64,000 nt of DNA from Colwellia sp. Arc7-635 (GCF_003971255.1 NZ_CP034660.1:868001-932000), one strand, 5' to 3'. Shown: positions 23,292 to 33,546, numbered from the stretch's first letter. The notes: generated by a model not told the origin, from the letters alone. A program made the numbers and translations.

Positions 23292-23667
23292 TTTCAGTCC
23301 TTTTTAGTCAATTCCATTAATTTATATTTAGAGGTAAATAATTTTACTCTTAAGTTTATATACAAAATATATACCAAGTAAAAAACTTCAATACTAATCA
23401 ACACAATGGGATACATATAAATCTCAGAAACAAAATTTGTAAAAAATACTGACAAAATATATTTATCTCCCCGTAAAAAATGAGTTTTATGGACAGCACA
23501 TCATCAACGCTATTTTTAATAATTGATTATCGATGCCATTGAAATTAAATTAGTAGTTTTTTGTGACATGGAGTCATGGCGAGAGCAATGTTATTAGTTA
23601 AATGTATTGAAAGAAAAGTGATGTACCAAAGGCCATAAGTTCTATATCTTATGACCATTGCTATTCC

Positions 23668-23999
23668 ATGATGAAAATATATATGACATTAAAAGTAAAC
23701 TTAGAGCAATTTCTTGATGAAAAGGGCGCGGTATCAGAATTGACCGATCAAGCAAAAAAAGTGTTCAAATTTTTAACTGAAATTGTGCTAACTGTTTCTC
23801 CGGATACTGAACAGCCAGTGGTCTTTGTTGATCTGAAATGTAATAGTCGTGCTGTAGGTTTGACTTGCCAGGGAGTATTGAAGCAAGTTGTATCAATAGT
23901 CGTATGATTGATTGGCATTGTGATAGCTGTGAGGTTTCAGGGACAATTTCTAATTGGCAAGGAAGCTTGTGGGATAGAAAAAAACGTATAATGCATTAG
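23668..23999 (+). pseudogene. Small Cys-rich protein gene split by a frameshift
   Basis: The first frame (from ATG 23668 or 23683) gives an acidic N-terminus and then VVFVDLKCNSRAVGLTCQG, after which it soon stops at 23907. From the same point a second frame continues as SIEASCINSRMIDWHCDSC and VSGTISNWQGSLWDRKKR, ending at 23999. The two pieces form one plausible protein of about 110 residues with CxnC and CDSC pairs like a zinc ribbon and a WQGSLWD motif. The join needs one missing base near 23874-23878. It may be a true lesion, a sequencing error, or programmed shifting. I do not recognise a named function. Confidence 0.55.
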
Positions 24000-24010
24000 C
24001 ATTAGCATTA
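23993..24010. repeat. GCATTA triplicate
   Basis: Three perfect tandem copies of the 6-base unit GCATTA overlap the end of the split Cys-rich gene. Confidence 0.7.
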
Positions 24011-24033
24011 AAATATTATATAGTTGTAGAAGC

Positions 24034-24067
24034 AACAAAGGTGTAACCGAAGTTACACCTTTGTTTT
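24034..24067 (+). terminator. Strong intrinsic terminator
   Basis: A perfect 14-bp inverted repeat, AACAAAGGTGTAAC with GTTACACCTTTGTT, closed by a CGAA tetraloop and followed by TTTT. It lies 35 bases after the split Cys-rich gene and presumably ends its transcript. Confidence 0.88.
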
Positions 24068-24794
24068 ATTCTCTTCATTCCGTGAGAGCTGTAAATCCAT
24101 CTAACAGAGTATTAAGTCATGTAATACTTTCGCTATCCTAGCGACTATCCTTAGGTTTTGCTCATTTGACACTATCCTAGTATCAGTCTCATTTCCGTTC
24201 CTTAACTGCTAAGCTACTTCCTGTAACTCAGTGCTTCCTAGCTGTGTTAATAATACGTCACATCGTTCTACTGAGCTATATAGGTAATAAATTTAATATG
24301 TACTTATTTTTCACTTGTTTATTAGTTATTTATAATGTCATTATAATTCAGTTGTTTAGGTTTGTTTTTTGTCGTTTTATTAAAGATACTCTTCATAGTT
24401 CGCACGCAGGTTGCAGACATGTCTTACAACAGTAAGGGACAAGTTGGCAGATAAAAAAGATGAGTGAATCATTATGCTCGTTTTCGAGTGAGTTCAGCCC
24501 TCAATATTGTTATTTAATAAAGCTTTCTTGATAAGTTATTTCTTAACTTAATTTTTTTGTGTTAATTAAGTGCAATATGAGTAGAGTTGACATACTTATC
24601 ACCTCTAGCGAGCAGTAACTCTGAAATTAGTTAAACATCTATTAATTATAGGTGAAGTAATAGTTAGGACTGAGCAATTAAGACCGGAGCTTACGGAGAA
24701 TGGGACTTAGGATGCTCTTGCGAGTTAGATAATAAACACTACCAATAGCATCAATTGCTGAACATTTAAGTTGAATAGTAATAGTCGAGTGAAA
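24068..24794. other. Intergenic region upstream of the SDR gene
   Basis: About 730 AT-rich bases. One 63-codon ORF (24244-24435) encodes a low-complexity hydrophobic product without a ribosome-binding site and is not called. No RNA gene or mobile element was recognised. Confidence 0.4.
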
Positions 24795-25538
24795 ATGATG
24801 AATTTTAGAAATATATTAATCACCGGAGGATCGAGTGGAATAGGGCTTGATTTAGCTAAAGCTTATGTGAAGCAAGGTGCTAACGTAATGCTGCTTGCTC
24901 GTAATCAAAGCCGGTTAGAGGATGCTATAACAGCGTGTAAAGCATTATGTTTAAGTGCTGATCAAAAGGTAATGGCATTTAGTGTTGATGTTAGCGATAG
25001 TGAAGCATTTAATCATTCGGTTAACGATATTAAAGATCAAATAGGTACATTGGATTTAATTATTCTAAGTGCAGGCATTGTTCAAAGCGTCAAGTTCATG
25101 GAACAAAGTGAGCAAGATTTTAATGACATTATGTATACTAATGTCGCGGGCAGCCGTATTGTGGCAAAAGCTTTTTTACCCGATATGATCACACAAGGAA
25201 AAGGGCAGGTTTGTTTTGTTAGTTCATTAGGCGGATTAATCGCCACTTATGGATACAGTGCATATAGTGCTTCTAAGTTTGCTGTGATTGGGATGGCAGG
25301 GGCACTGCGACAGGAACTTTACTCTTCCGGAATTGGGGTGTCAGTTTTATGCCCTCCTGAAGTTGATACGCCAATGGTGGCTAAAGAAGCAAGTCATATT
25401 TTACCTGAAACACGGTTTGTGAAAGATATTGGTGGTCTCTTGAATACCGCTACGGTAACAAAAGCTGCTATCAAAGGGATAAATAAAAATAAATTTATTA
25501 TCGTGCCTGGATTCAAGGGAAAGCATCCTATCTGCTAG
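24795..25538 (+). CDS. SDR-family oxidoreductase, 3' end frameshifted
   Basis: A short-chain dehydrogenase/reductase with the N-terminal dinucleotide motif GGSSGIG (residues 11-17), LSAG at 91-94, a catalytic Ser near 143, and YSASK (Y157, K161). The arrangement resembles the 3-ketodihydrosphingosine-reductase-like group, but the substrate is unproven. The ORF ends with GFKGKHPIC. A second frame from about 25517 continues as KASYLLARYIPNIFGW and a hydrophobic tail, stopping at 25612, which looks like the true C-terminus. So about 28 residues were lost by a one-base shift. The Rossmann core is intact and may still work. ATGs at 24795 and 24798 are both possible starts. Confidence 0.75.
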   Translation: MMNFRNILITGGSSGIGLDLAKAYVKQGANVMLLARNQSRLEDAITACKALCLSADQKVMAFSVDVSDSEAFNHSVNDIKDQIGTLDLIILSAGIVQSVKFMEQSEQDFNDIMYTNVAGSRIVAKAFLPDMITQGKGQVCFVSSLGGLIATYGYSAYSASKFAVIGMAGALRQELYSSGIGVSVLCPPEVDTPMVAKEASHILPETRFVKDIGGLLNTATVTKAAIKGINKNKFIIVPGFKGKHPIC

Positions 25539-25722
25539 CTCGCTATATACCCAACATCTTTGGTTGGGCGATACAAAAACTAATTGGCTTGACTGGAATA
25601 TTTATAAAGTAGCATGAAGCCACATCTTGGCGTCATTACAAGTAAACATTTTTCGAGGGAGCTTTGAAATTTAGATCTCATTTCTATGTAGTGGCCAAGT
25701 AACACCGATCACTGATTTGTAT

Positions 25723-25995
<273 letters not shown>

Positions 25996-26061
25996 TCCTT
26001 AGTCTTAATGAAATATCAGATTTCTTGGTCGAACTCTTGATTCAAATGTCATTGATAAGGC

Positions 26062-26253
26062 TTTCGCTACTAACTGCATAAACCTAAGTTGGTGTGTTTT
26101 TGTGTATATGGCTGTGAATGCTTTAACCTATAGCTTGAGCCTCTAGGGCGAATCTTAAGCTGTAAACAGTTACCATCGGCTAAGGTATATTCTTTTTTCT
26201 TAACTTTAGTCTATTTTACTTGTGTATAGCTTAATGGGTGGGATTTTAGTCAT
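26062..26253 (-). pseudogene. P4-type tyrosine integrase N-terminal remnant
   Basis: From ATG 26253 the minus strand reads MTKIPPIKLYTSKID and stops. The neighbouring frame continues as TKVKKKEYTLADGNCLQLKI, RPRGSSYRLKHSQPYTQKHT and NLGL, then stops. This is the arm-type DNA-binding (DUF4102-like) domain of phage P4-class integrases. The catalytic domain is missing. It begins about 130 bases beyond the 3' end of the CAU tRNA and points away from it, the normal position for an island integrase at its tRNA attachment site. Confidence 0.72.
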
Positions 26254-26347
26254 AATGTACCAATTAAATTTATTTTAACAAATCGCCTTTAAGTCCTATT
26301 GATACATAGAAATAGGCATTGTGGGCGTTTTTTACTGAATTTCAGGC

Positions 26348-26374
26348 ATAAAAAAAGACGCAATGTGCGTCTTT
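26348..26374 (-). terminator. Intrinsic terminator of the CAU tRNA
   Basis: AAAGACGC and GCGTCTTT form a perfect 8-bp stem around a 5-base loop; on the minus strand a run of T follows. It is 12 bases past the tRNA 3' end. Confidence 0.85.
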
Positions 26375-26385
26375 AATGTTAAAAA

Positions 26386-26462
26386 TGGTGGCCCCTCCCT
26401 GACTTGAACAGGGGACCTGCCGATTATGAGTCGGATGCTCTAACCAACTGAGCTAAGGGGCC
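26386..26462 (-). tRNA. tRNA with CAT anticodon, probably tRNA-Ile2 (or elongator Met)
   Basis: A 77-base cloverleaf on the minus strand, starting GGCCCCTTAGCTCAGTTGG, with anticodon loop CTCATAA, TTCAAGT T-loop and encoded CCA. The acceptor GGCCCCU is like E. coli tRNA-Ile2 (ileX), whose CAU is changed to lysidine-AU, rather than like metT. Anticodon alone cannot separate Ile2 from Met. A degenerate integrase lies next to its 3' end. Confidence 0.92.
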
Positions 26463-26633
26463 ATCTTTTATAATTGCTTGTTAACCAAGAAAGGTTTATC
26501 TAAGCGGCGGGAAGTATAAGCATTTTTTATTTTGTTGTCACCATTATAAAGTTAAAAACCTTGATAAAAAGGTCTGATAGTCTAATAGTTGAGCGATTTG
26601 CTATGTCATTAATCGCCCAACAGTGATTATTAG

Positions 26634-29390
26634 CTATTTTATTTGTTTTCTGACTAATAAAACCATCATAAACATAATGAAATAAGCTATTGAGCCACCA
26701 CCCGATGATTTGCTTTCTTTTGGTGGGGGTGTCGTTGTTGTTGTTTGTGGTGCTACTAAGGTTAACGTGATTGTTTCACTGCTCGATAGTCCTTTAGAGT
26801 CAGTAGCGGTGAATGATAATGTTAACTCTCCGGCATCAGCAGGAGCTACAAAGCTAGCAATTAAAGTGTCAGCGTTAATTAAATTGATACTCGTACCTGC
26901 AGTTTGTTGCCATAAGTAGGTCATAGGATCATTTTCATTGTCTGTTGCCGTAGCGCTTAGGTTGACGGTTGCTCCGGTATTTATTTCACTATTTTCAGTT
27001 ATTGTTATCGTTGGCGCTGAATTATTATCATCGTCTGAAATCGTAACTGTGAAGGTGGTTATAGTACCTAAATTACTCTCGGCTACAGGTGATAAGGTAA
27101 GGGTAAACATTTCATCAACTTCATTGTCTTGATCATCGATAATGGTGAGCGTGATGTTTTTCTCCGTTGAATCACCATCTGCCCAGTTTACGGTTCCTGA
27201 CGCTGACTCTACATCCTCACCAATAGCCGCTGTACCAGCGCTTAATAAATATGAAACTGACACGGCACCTTGTGAACTGCCTTGTCGAGCAAGCACAACA
27301 TTGAGGGTACCTTGGTTTTCAGCTACTGTTGCTTCAGCTACAGTGAATGCGATAGCACCATTGTCGATAGCACCATCAATATTAACGGTTAAATAGTTAT
27401 TACGGCCCAAAGTTGCTCCGTTGCTTGGTTGACTCAAGCGCACAAAGAACTTCTCTTGAAACTCTTCACCTGTTGAATCGTTGGCGATATCAATATTGAT
27501 AGCTTTGTCAGTTAAATCATTTTCAGCCCAAGTCAATGTGCCGGAGATTGGTGTGTAATCGCTATTTTCTTGTGCGCTACCAGGTAATAATTGATAGTTA
27601 ACGCTCACGGCTTCGTTTGGATTGCTGGCGCTATCACGCTGGATGTTAACGGTTAATGTTTCACCTTGGTTAGTGTCTACTGCGTTATTACTAAAACCTA
27701 ACTTTCCTTGAGTAGACTCTCGTGTACGGTCTTTTAAAATATATAAGCCACTACCAATATCGCTAACTAAAATGTTTCCTGAAGGTAAAAAAGGATAAGT
27801 ACCCCAAGCACCATTAAAGCCGGCGTTATTAGATGGCGTGTAAGTATCAAAGAAGCCAACATCAATTGGGTTGGCCGGATCGGTAATATCCAGTACAGTT
27901 AAGCCGCGTTCATAGTTCGACATGTAATATCTATTACCACGTACAAAGCCGTTATGGTCTATGGCACGTGTTGGACCGGTCCATTGTCCTACTTGGGTAG
28001 GGTTAGTGAGGTCAGCAATTGAAAAAATACGAACAGTCGAGTTTAAACCACCGTCTTTTTCGTCAAATTCATCATGTAAGAATATATGTTGTTTATCTTC
28101 GGTACCCCAACCTGAGTGCACGTATTGATCGCTTTTAGCTACGTCGTTGTATTCTCCTGTACCGAGTAACGTGGTGGCTGAAGTGTCGGTAATGTTCCAA
28201 AGTTTCATTTCTTTTTCATTAAAATCAATGAAAACGGTACAGTTATCGCCACGAGTATTACATTGGTTTTCTTTTCTGCTGTCGGTAATGTTGATTGACG
28301 CACCGTCATGAGTGTAGCCTGAGCCAAAAGAGGTATTAGGTAATGCAACTAGTGTTGCTGGCGTTTTCAATGAATAACTATGAAATGCACCACTAAACTT
28401 GTTACTACCTACAAGTTGTAAACTTGGGGTTAGGCCTGGTAAAGGAGTGTTAAGCGTGTGATCGACATTGGATATGTAAACATTATGTGCTTGACTAACA
28501 ACTCGGTTTTTCTCAACTAAGCTAACGGAGTTGGGTAATTGGTTAAGGTTAATAATAGTAACGTAGTCAGTTGTGCCATCTATTGTTGCGTAAGCATAGG
28601 CTTGCCAAGCATTGATGGTCCGATCAAAGTATTGATAAACTTTAATATCGCGCCAACTAGAATTAAGCCCTGAAATTGTACCAACTTCTTGTGGATCTTC
28701 TGGGTTCGTTACATTAACTACGGCGATACCGTTACGTAAACCGATTAAGGCATACTCGTCGCCGGTATTTAAATCTACATGTCCCCAAATATCGTTAGCA
28801 GCATTTGGGCGGCTAGAAAATTCATTTAAGGGCATATGCGCCAGTAAATCTATATTGTTACAAGCAAAGCTGCCAGCTAAACCGTCAACACAATCTACAC
28901 CGGTTTGTTTTTCATTGAGGGTATAGTAACTGTCAAGCTTACTTTGAAGGGCTTTACTTTCGGGACTGTTCTCAGCGAATAGTGACTTACCATCGGCTAT
29001 TATAATAAAGCCTTGTTGGCGTAATGGTTCAGCCATGTCCAGAGGAATATTGGTTAATTTGGTTGGATTGGTAGCCGGGCTTTGACTTTGAAAATGATCA
29101 AAGCGATTGTAACCACCTAAAATAGGCACTAGTGCACTTTTTAGATAAAATAGCTCTTCACTTGAGTTGATGGTGTATTCACCAGCTGAGACTAATATTT
29201 TATCGCCTTTATTCGCTTGTTGGACTGCGTAAGCAATAGTTTTGCAAGGTCTAAGTACCTGATCGCACTTTCCTGAATCTTTACCTGTAGTGGAAACAAA
29301 GCGTGCTTTATCATGCTCTGAATGTGCAAATGCTTGATGGCTACTGAGTAAAGTTGCCGTCACAAATAATATCCATGTTATACGTAACAT
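26634..29390 (-). CDS. Choice-of-anchor B / LVIVD-repeat surface protein with Calx-beta domains and GlyGly-CTERM
   Basis: A 918-residue secreted protein. It has a signal peptide ending near QAFA (residue 22), a short beta-helix-like segment (FVSTTGKDSG..CKTIAYAVQQA), then a beta-propeller-like region with LVIVD-type repeats (WGHVDLNTGDEYALIGLRNG, GLTVLDITDPANPIDVGFFD; about 190-560). Two Calx-beta domains (about 570-680 and 690-790) and a PKD/cadherin-like domain follow. The end is GGGSIAYFIMFMMVLLVRKQ, a GlyGly-CTERM signal read by rhombosortase in type II-secreting bacteria. It is divergent from the MbnP/MbnH pair across 140 bases. Function is unknown; adhesion or metal-related surface roles are possible. 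Confidence 0.82.
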   Translation of the reverse strand: MLRITWILFVTATLLSSHQAFAHSEHDKARFVSTTGKDSGKCDQVLRPCKTIAYAVQQANKGDKILVSAGEYTINSSEELFYLKSALVPILGGYNRFDHFQSQSPATNPTKLTNIPLDMAEPLRQQGFIIIADGKSLFAENSPESKALQSKLDSYYTLNEKQTGVDCVDGLAGSFACNNIDLLAHMPLNEFSSRPNAANDIWGHVDLNTGDEYALIGLRNGIAVVNVTNPEDPQEVGTISGLNSSWRDIKVYQYFDRTINAWQAYAYATIDGTTDYVTIINLNQLPNSVSLVEKNRVVSQAHNVYISNVDHTLNTPLPGLTPSLQLVGSNKFSGAFHSYSLKTPATLVALPNTSFGSGYTHDGASINITDSRKENQCNTRGDNCTVFIDFNEKEMKLWNITDTSATTLLGTGEYNDVAKSDQYVHSGWGTEDKQHIFLHDEFDEKDGGLNSTVRIFSIADLTNPTQVGQWTGPTRAIDHNGFVRGNRYYMSNYERGLTVLDITDPANPIDVGFFDTYTPSNNAGFNGAWGTYPFLPSGNILVSDIGSGLYILKDRTRESTQGKLGFSNNAVDTNQGETLTVNIQRDSASNPNEAVSVNYQLLPGSAQENSDYTPISGTLTWAENDLTDKAINIDIANDSTGEEFQEKFFVRLSQPSNGATLGRNNYLTVNIDGAIDNGAIAFTVAEATVAENQGTLNVVLARQGSSQGAVSVSYLLSAGTAAIGEDVESASGTVNWADGDSTEKNITLTIIDDQDNEVDEMFTLTLSPVAESNLGTITTFTVTISDDDNNSAPTITITENSEINTGATVNLSATATDNENDPMTYLWQQTAGTSINLINADTLIASFVAPADAGELTLSFTATDSKGLSSSETITLTLVAPQTTTTTPPPKESKSSGGGSIAYFIMFMMVLLVRKQIK

Positions 29391-29530
29391 CAGATAGTCC
29401 TTATGTTAATAAAATGTTATAAATGCTACTTTAGCGTATTAATATAGTTTTTACATCATTGCTTTGAGCTGCCATGATTTATTTTTGCTGAAAATTTAGA
29501 CTTTATATTTATAACGGATCATTGGAGCTT

Positions 29531-30406
29531 ATGCTAAATCATAAAAAGTATGTGTTATTCATCATTGTTTTGGTTTTACTTTGCGCTTTTGGTTATGCCC
29601 AAAGCTTAATGCCATTAGCCAATAAGTCTATGAAGGTTCAGCTATTGTGGCAAGATGAATCACTTAACTGCCAATCAACCTTCACGGCAGGTCAAGAAAA
29701 TAACACTTGGTTTATTGAGCAATTTCAATTTTTTATTAGTGATATTCAATTCGGCTCAGATTCGTCAGGTTGGCAACCAGCAAAGTTAAGCAAAACTGCT
29801 TTCCAAACCGGTGGCACAGCTTTACTTGGCACTAACTGCTCAACGGCTCAAAAAGATATAACCTCAACTAATCAAGGCAACTGGAAAATTGAGTTTGCCG
29901 CAGACATGGTAATGAATGAGCGTAATCGTATTCGATTTACTTTAGGCGTACCGTTTGAAAGTAATCACTTAAACCCAATCAGTCAACAAAGCCCGCTTAA
30001 TTTATCCTCTATGTTCTGGGTCTGGCAAACCGGGCACAAGTTTTTACGCCTAGAACTCGCAGGCAATAATAAGCAATGGCTATTTCATTTAGGCTCTACG
30101 GGCTGCCATTCAGCAAGCGTTATGCGTGCCCCGAAAAAAGCTTGCCGCTATCCAAATCGCTTTGATTTCGACATCCCTATTGCCAATAACGATGACGGGC
30201 AACTTATACTCAATGTTGACCTAGCTGCACTTTTGCAAGATGTATCGCTAACGACAACATCAAATTGCCAATCAGAAGCTGATAGCGTTAATTGCCAGCA
30301 ATTATTTTCTAATTTATCTCTGCACAATGAAAGTAACAGCGCTGAAATTTTTGTTGTCACGACAGCTAAATATATTAATAAAGGTGCGGATGTTGAAGTT
30401 GAATAA
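29531..30406 (+). CDS. MbnP-like copper protein ('metallo-mystery pair' four-Cys protein)
   Basis: A 291-residue exported protein with an N-terminal hydrophobic signal (cleavage near GYAQ, residue 24). The MbnP/four-Cys family pattern is visible: NCQS (C47), NCST (C103), MFWVWQTGHKFLRLE (162-175), and HLGSTGCHSASVMRAPKKAC (C192, C205). In characterised MbnP, a Trp is oxidised to kynurenine by the partner di-heme enzyme MbnH and the site then binds copper; W163 or W165 is the candidate here. The partner gene overlaps the 3' end by 17 bases. The ATG at 29531 is preferred, with GGAG just upstream; TTG 29522 is an alternative. Confidence 0.85.
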   Translation: MLNHKKYVLFIIVLVLLCAFGYAQSLMPLANKSMKVQLLWQDESLNCQSTFTAGQENNTWFIEQFQFFISDIQFGSDSSGWQPAKLSKTAFQTGGTALLGTNCSTAQKDITSTNQGNWKIEFAADMVMNERNRIRFTLGVPFESNHLNPISQQSPLNLSSMFWVWQTGHKFLRLELAGNNKQWLFHLGSTGCHSASVMRAPKKACRYPNRFDFDIPIANNDDGQLILNVDLAALLQDVSLTTTSNCQSEADSVNCQQLFSNLSLHNESNSAEIFVVTTAKYINKGADVEVE

Positions 30407-31535
30407 ATATAAAGGCACCGTAACAGCTATTGCTTTAAGCATTCTCCTTTTAGGTTGTGATGTAGCAGAAAAAAAAGACAACCACTATCAGTGGCCCATC
30501 CTTGATGGTTTCCCTAAACCACAAGTTCCTGAAAATAATCCTATGAGTGATGAAAAAGTCGCGCTTGGAAAAAAAATATTTTTTGATAAAAATTTGTCCG
30601 CTAATCAACAGCAGTCTTGTGAGAGTTGTCATCAACAACAGTTTGCATTTTCTGAAGCCTTACCCGTGTCAGTAGGTTCAACAGGCATGTCGCATCGCAG
30701 AAATGCACCAGCGCTAGTTAATGTTGCTTATAATAAAACACTCACATGGGCACATGATGGTATTACGACCTTAGAGCGACAAATATTACTGCCGATGTTT
30801 GCTGAATCACCCATTGAGTTAGGCATTGCTGGTCATGAAAAAGAAGTCTTAGCACGCTTTAATAGTAAGGAATACACCGAGCTTTTTGCGCTCGCTTTTC
30901 CTGAACAAGTGCTGAGTTTTGAACTCATAGTGAAAGCGTTAGCGAGTTACGTGCGAAGTTTAATTTCATTGAATTCTCCTTTTGATCAATATGCCTATTT
31001 GGGTGACGACAATGCTATTTCTGCTTCTGCTATTCGCGGTATGAATTTGTTTTTTTCTGAACGTCTAGAATGTCATCATTGTCATGGCGGGTTTAACTTC
31101 ACACAGTCAACGGGGCATGAACAACAGTTAATTGATCGCAGGCCATTTCATAATACCGGTTTGTATTACGTTGAAAACCCACCTGGAAAAGCTGGTTATC
31201 CAGCGATAGACATCGGGCTTGCTGAAATATCTACGATAGCAAAAGATAATGGTCGCTTTAGAGCACCAACGTTACGTAACATTCGTCATTCAGCTCCTTA
31301 TATGCATGATGGTAGCGTCGCTACACTTGCTGAGGTTATCGATATTTACGCTGCCGGTGGCCGTAATATTGAGCATGGGTTATATCAGGGTGATGGCCGA
31401 GTTAATCCCCTAAAAAGCCAGTTTATTAAGGGTTTTGAATTAACGTCGGAAGAAAAACAAGATCTATTGGCATTTCTTGATACGTTAACTGATGAAGAGT
31501 TTTTGACCTCGTCAAAGCACCAGCTAAGCGAGTAA
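30390..31535 (+). CDS. MbnH-like di-heme cytochrome c peroxidase-family lipoprotein
   Basis: A 381-residue protein of the di-heme peroxidase (CcpA/MauG) superfamily with two c-type heme sites, CESCH (C77, C80, H81) and CHHCH (C228, C231, H232). The N-terminus is a lipoprotein signal with lipobox LLLGC (C23), so it should be anchored in the periplasm. It is the usual partner of MbnP-type proteins and is expected to oxidise a Trp of that partner to kynurenine rather than act as a simple peroxidase. The ATG at 30390 is preceded by AAAGG and gives the lipoprotein signal; the frame is open 63 bases farther upstream. Confidence 0.86.
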   Translation: MLKLNKYKGTVTAIALSILLLGCDVAEKKDNHYQWPILDGFPKPQVPENNPMSDEKVALGKKIFFDKNLSANQQQSCESCHQQQFAFSEALPVSVGSTGMSHRRNAPALVNVAYNKTLTWAHDGITTLERQILLPMFAESPIELGIAGHEKEVLARFNSKEYTELFALAFPEQVLSFELIVKALASYVRSLISLNSPFDQYAYLGDDNAISASAIRGMNLFFSERLECHHCHGGFNFTQSTGHEQQLIDRRPFHNTGLYYVENPPGKAGYPAIDIGLAEISTIAKDNGRFRAPTLRNIRHSAPYMHDGSVATLAEVIDIYAAGGRNIEHGLYQGDGRVNPLKSQFIKGFELTSEEKQDLLAFLDTLTDEEFLTSSKHQLSE

Positions 31536-31641
31536 GCTGTCAGAACTTTAGATAAGTGAGATTGCTCAATGCTCTCGACATTTTTATTTGAATTTTTACT
31601 GCAATTTTTACTTTAATCTTCAGCGTAAATTTAAGACAAAA

Positions 31642-31672
31642 AAAATCCAGCAATTAGCTGGATTTTATATTT
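31642..31672. terminator. Bidirectional terminator between mbnH-like gene and rpoD
   Basis: AAAATCCAGC and GCTGGATTTT form a perfect 10-bp stem around AATTA. A-rich and T-rich flanks on either side let it serve both convergent transcripts. Confidence 0.85.
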
Positions 31673-31707
31673 TTTGACAGTATCTAAGCATACAGCTACT
31701 GTGAAAA

Positions 31708-33546
31708 TTACTCGCCGTCTAAGAAACTCTTAAGTTGCTCAGAGCGTGAAGGGTGACGTAATTTACGTAACGCTTTTGCTTCAATTTGACGAATACGTTC
31801 ACGTGTAACGTCAAACTGCTTGCCAACTTCTTCAAGGGTATGATCGGTGTTCATATCGATACCAAAACGCATTCTTAACACTTTAGCTTCACGAGCGGTT
31901 AAGCCTGCTAGAACTTCATGTGTTGCATGTTTTAAGTTTTCAGAAGTCGCTGAATCAACCGGTAATTCACCGCTACCATCTTCAATAAAGTCACCTAAGT
32001 GAGAATCTTCATCATCACCAATTGGCGTTTCCATTGAAATTGGCTCTTTAGCAATTTTCAACACTTTACGAATTTTATCTTCCGGCATGATCATGCGTTC
32101 AGCTAATTCTTCAGGTGTTGGTTCGCGGCCCATTTCTTGTAACATTTGACGTGAAATACGGTTAAGTTTGTTAATCGTTTCAATCATATGCACCGGAATA
32201 CGGATAGTACGCGCCTGATCGGCAATTGAACGAGTAATCGCTTGGCGTATCCACCACGTAGCATAAGTTGAGAACTTATAACCACGACGATATTCAAATT
32301 TATCAACTGCCTTCATTAAGCCGATATTACCTTCTTGAATAAGATCCAAGAACTGTAAACCACGGTTAGTGTATTTTTTCGCAATTGAGATAACTAAACG
32401 TAAGTTAGCTTCGACCATTTCTTTCTTCGCACGACGAGCTTTCGCTTCGCCGATCGACATACGACGGTTAATGTCTTTAATGCCGTGAACATTGAGATAA
32501 GTCTCTTCTTCTAACATGTTCAGTTTGTATATGCAGCGTTCAACATCTAATTCGATGTCAGCCATTCTCTTCGAATGAGGAAGGCCAGCAGCTTTTTGTT
32601 CTTCAAACCAATCTTTCGACGTTTCATTACCTGGGAAGATTTTGATAAACGTCGTTTTTGGCATACCAGCACCAACCACACAGTGTTTCATGATCAAGCG
32701 TTCTTGAACACGTAAACGGTCCATAACACTGCGCATGTTTTTCACTAAGCGATCAAATACTTTTGGTACTATTCTAAATTCTTTAAATACTTCAGCTAGT
32801 GCATCAATGGCTGCTTGTGCGTCAGCATGACCACGCCCTTTAGCTTTGATAACGCCATTGGCAAATTCATATGCTGTACGTAAAGCATTGAATTTTTCAC
32901 GAGCTTCTTCAGGACAAGGACCGGTATCTTCTTCTTCCTCGTCTTCATCATCATCTGACTTATCTTCGTCAGCTAATTCTTCTTTCGATAACTCTGAACC
33001 GATATGAGTCGCTGCTGCTGGAATTTCTTCATCTTCAGCATCAGGGTCTAAGAAACCAACGATGATATCGCTTAAGCGAACTTCTTCAGCTTCAAAGTTA
33101 TCCCATTGCTCAAGCAAGTAGTTAATTGCTGGCGGGTATTCTGAAACAGAACGTTGTACTTCTTTGATACCTTCTTCGATACGCTTGGCGATAACAATTT
33201 CGCCTTTACGTGTCAGAAGTTCTACCGTACCCATTTCACGCATATACATACGTACTGGATCTGTAGTTCGACCGATTTCACTTTCAACAGTAGCAAGTGC
33301 TTGGGCAGCCGCTTCAGCAGCATCCTCATCAGTATTACCTTCTGTCATCATTAACGTATCGTTATCTGGTGCAGTTTCGAATACTTGAATACCCATGTCG
33401 TTGATCATTCTAACAATGTCTTCAACTTGATCTGAATCGATAATATCCTGAGGAAGATGATCATTAACTTGTGCAAAAGTTAAATAACCTTGCTCTTTAC
33501 CTTTGGTTATTAACTCTTTAAGTCTAGATTGCGGGGCTTGATCCAT
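31708..33546 (-). CDS. rpoD: RNA polymerase sigma-70 factor RpoD
   Basis: The 612-residue housekeeping sigma factor. Region 1.1 is at the N-terminus ([20 protein letters not shown]), then region 1.2 ([11 protein letters not shown]), the acidic non-conserved insert around residues 190-215 ([15 protein letters not shown] type), regions 2.1-2.4 ([30 protein letters not shown]), region 3, and region 4 with [20 protein letters not shown]. It is last in the rpsU-yqeY-dnaG-rpoD macromolecular synthesis operon, 137 bases after dnaG, a gap that may contain an extra (heat-shock type) promoter as in E. coli; none was identified. Confidence 0.98.
   Translation of the reverse strand: MDQAPQSRLKELITKGKEQGYLTFAQVNDHLPQDIIDSDQVEDIVRMINDMGIQVFETAPDNDTLMMTEGNTDEDAAEAAAQALATVESEIGRTTDPVRMYMREMGTVELLTRKGEIVIAKRIEEGIKEVQRSVSEYPPAINYLLEQWDNFEAEEVRLSDIIVGFLDPDAEDEEIPAAATHIGSELSKEELADEDKSDDDEDEEEEDTGPCPEEAREKFNALRTAYEFANGVIKAKGRGHADAQAAIDALAEVFKEFRIVPKVFDRLVKNMRSVMDRLRVQERLIMKHCVVGAGMPKTTFIKIFPGNETSKDWFEEQKAAGLPHSKRMADIELDVERCIYKLNMLEEETYLNVHGIKDINRRMSIGEAKARRAKKEMVEANLRLVISIAKKYTNRGLQFLDLIQEGNIGLMKAVDKFEYRRGYKFSTYATWWIRQAITRSIADQARTIRIPVHMIETINKLNRISRQMLQEMGREPTPEELAERMIMPEDKIRKVLKIAKEPISMETPIGDDEDSHLGDFIEDGSGELPVDSATSENLKHATHEVLAGLTAREAKVLRMRFGIDMNTDHTLEEVGKQFDVTRERIRQIEAKALRKLRHPSRSEQLKSFLDGE

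Noticed and set aside
24244-24435. 63-codon hydrophobic ORF
   Set aside because: Composition is that of AT-rich noncoding DNA, with no ribosome-binding site and no recognisable motif.
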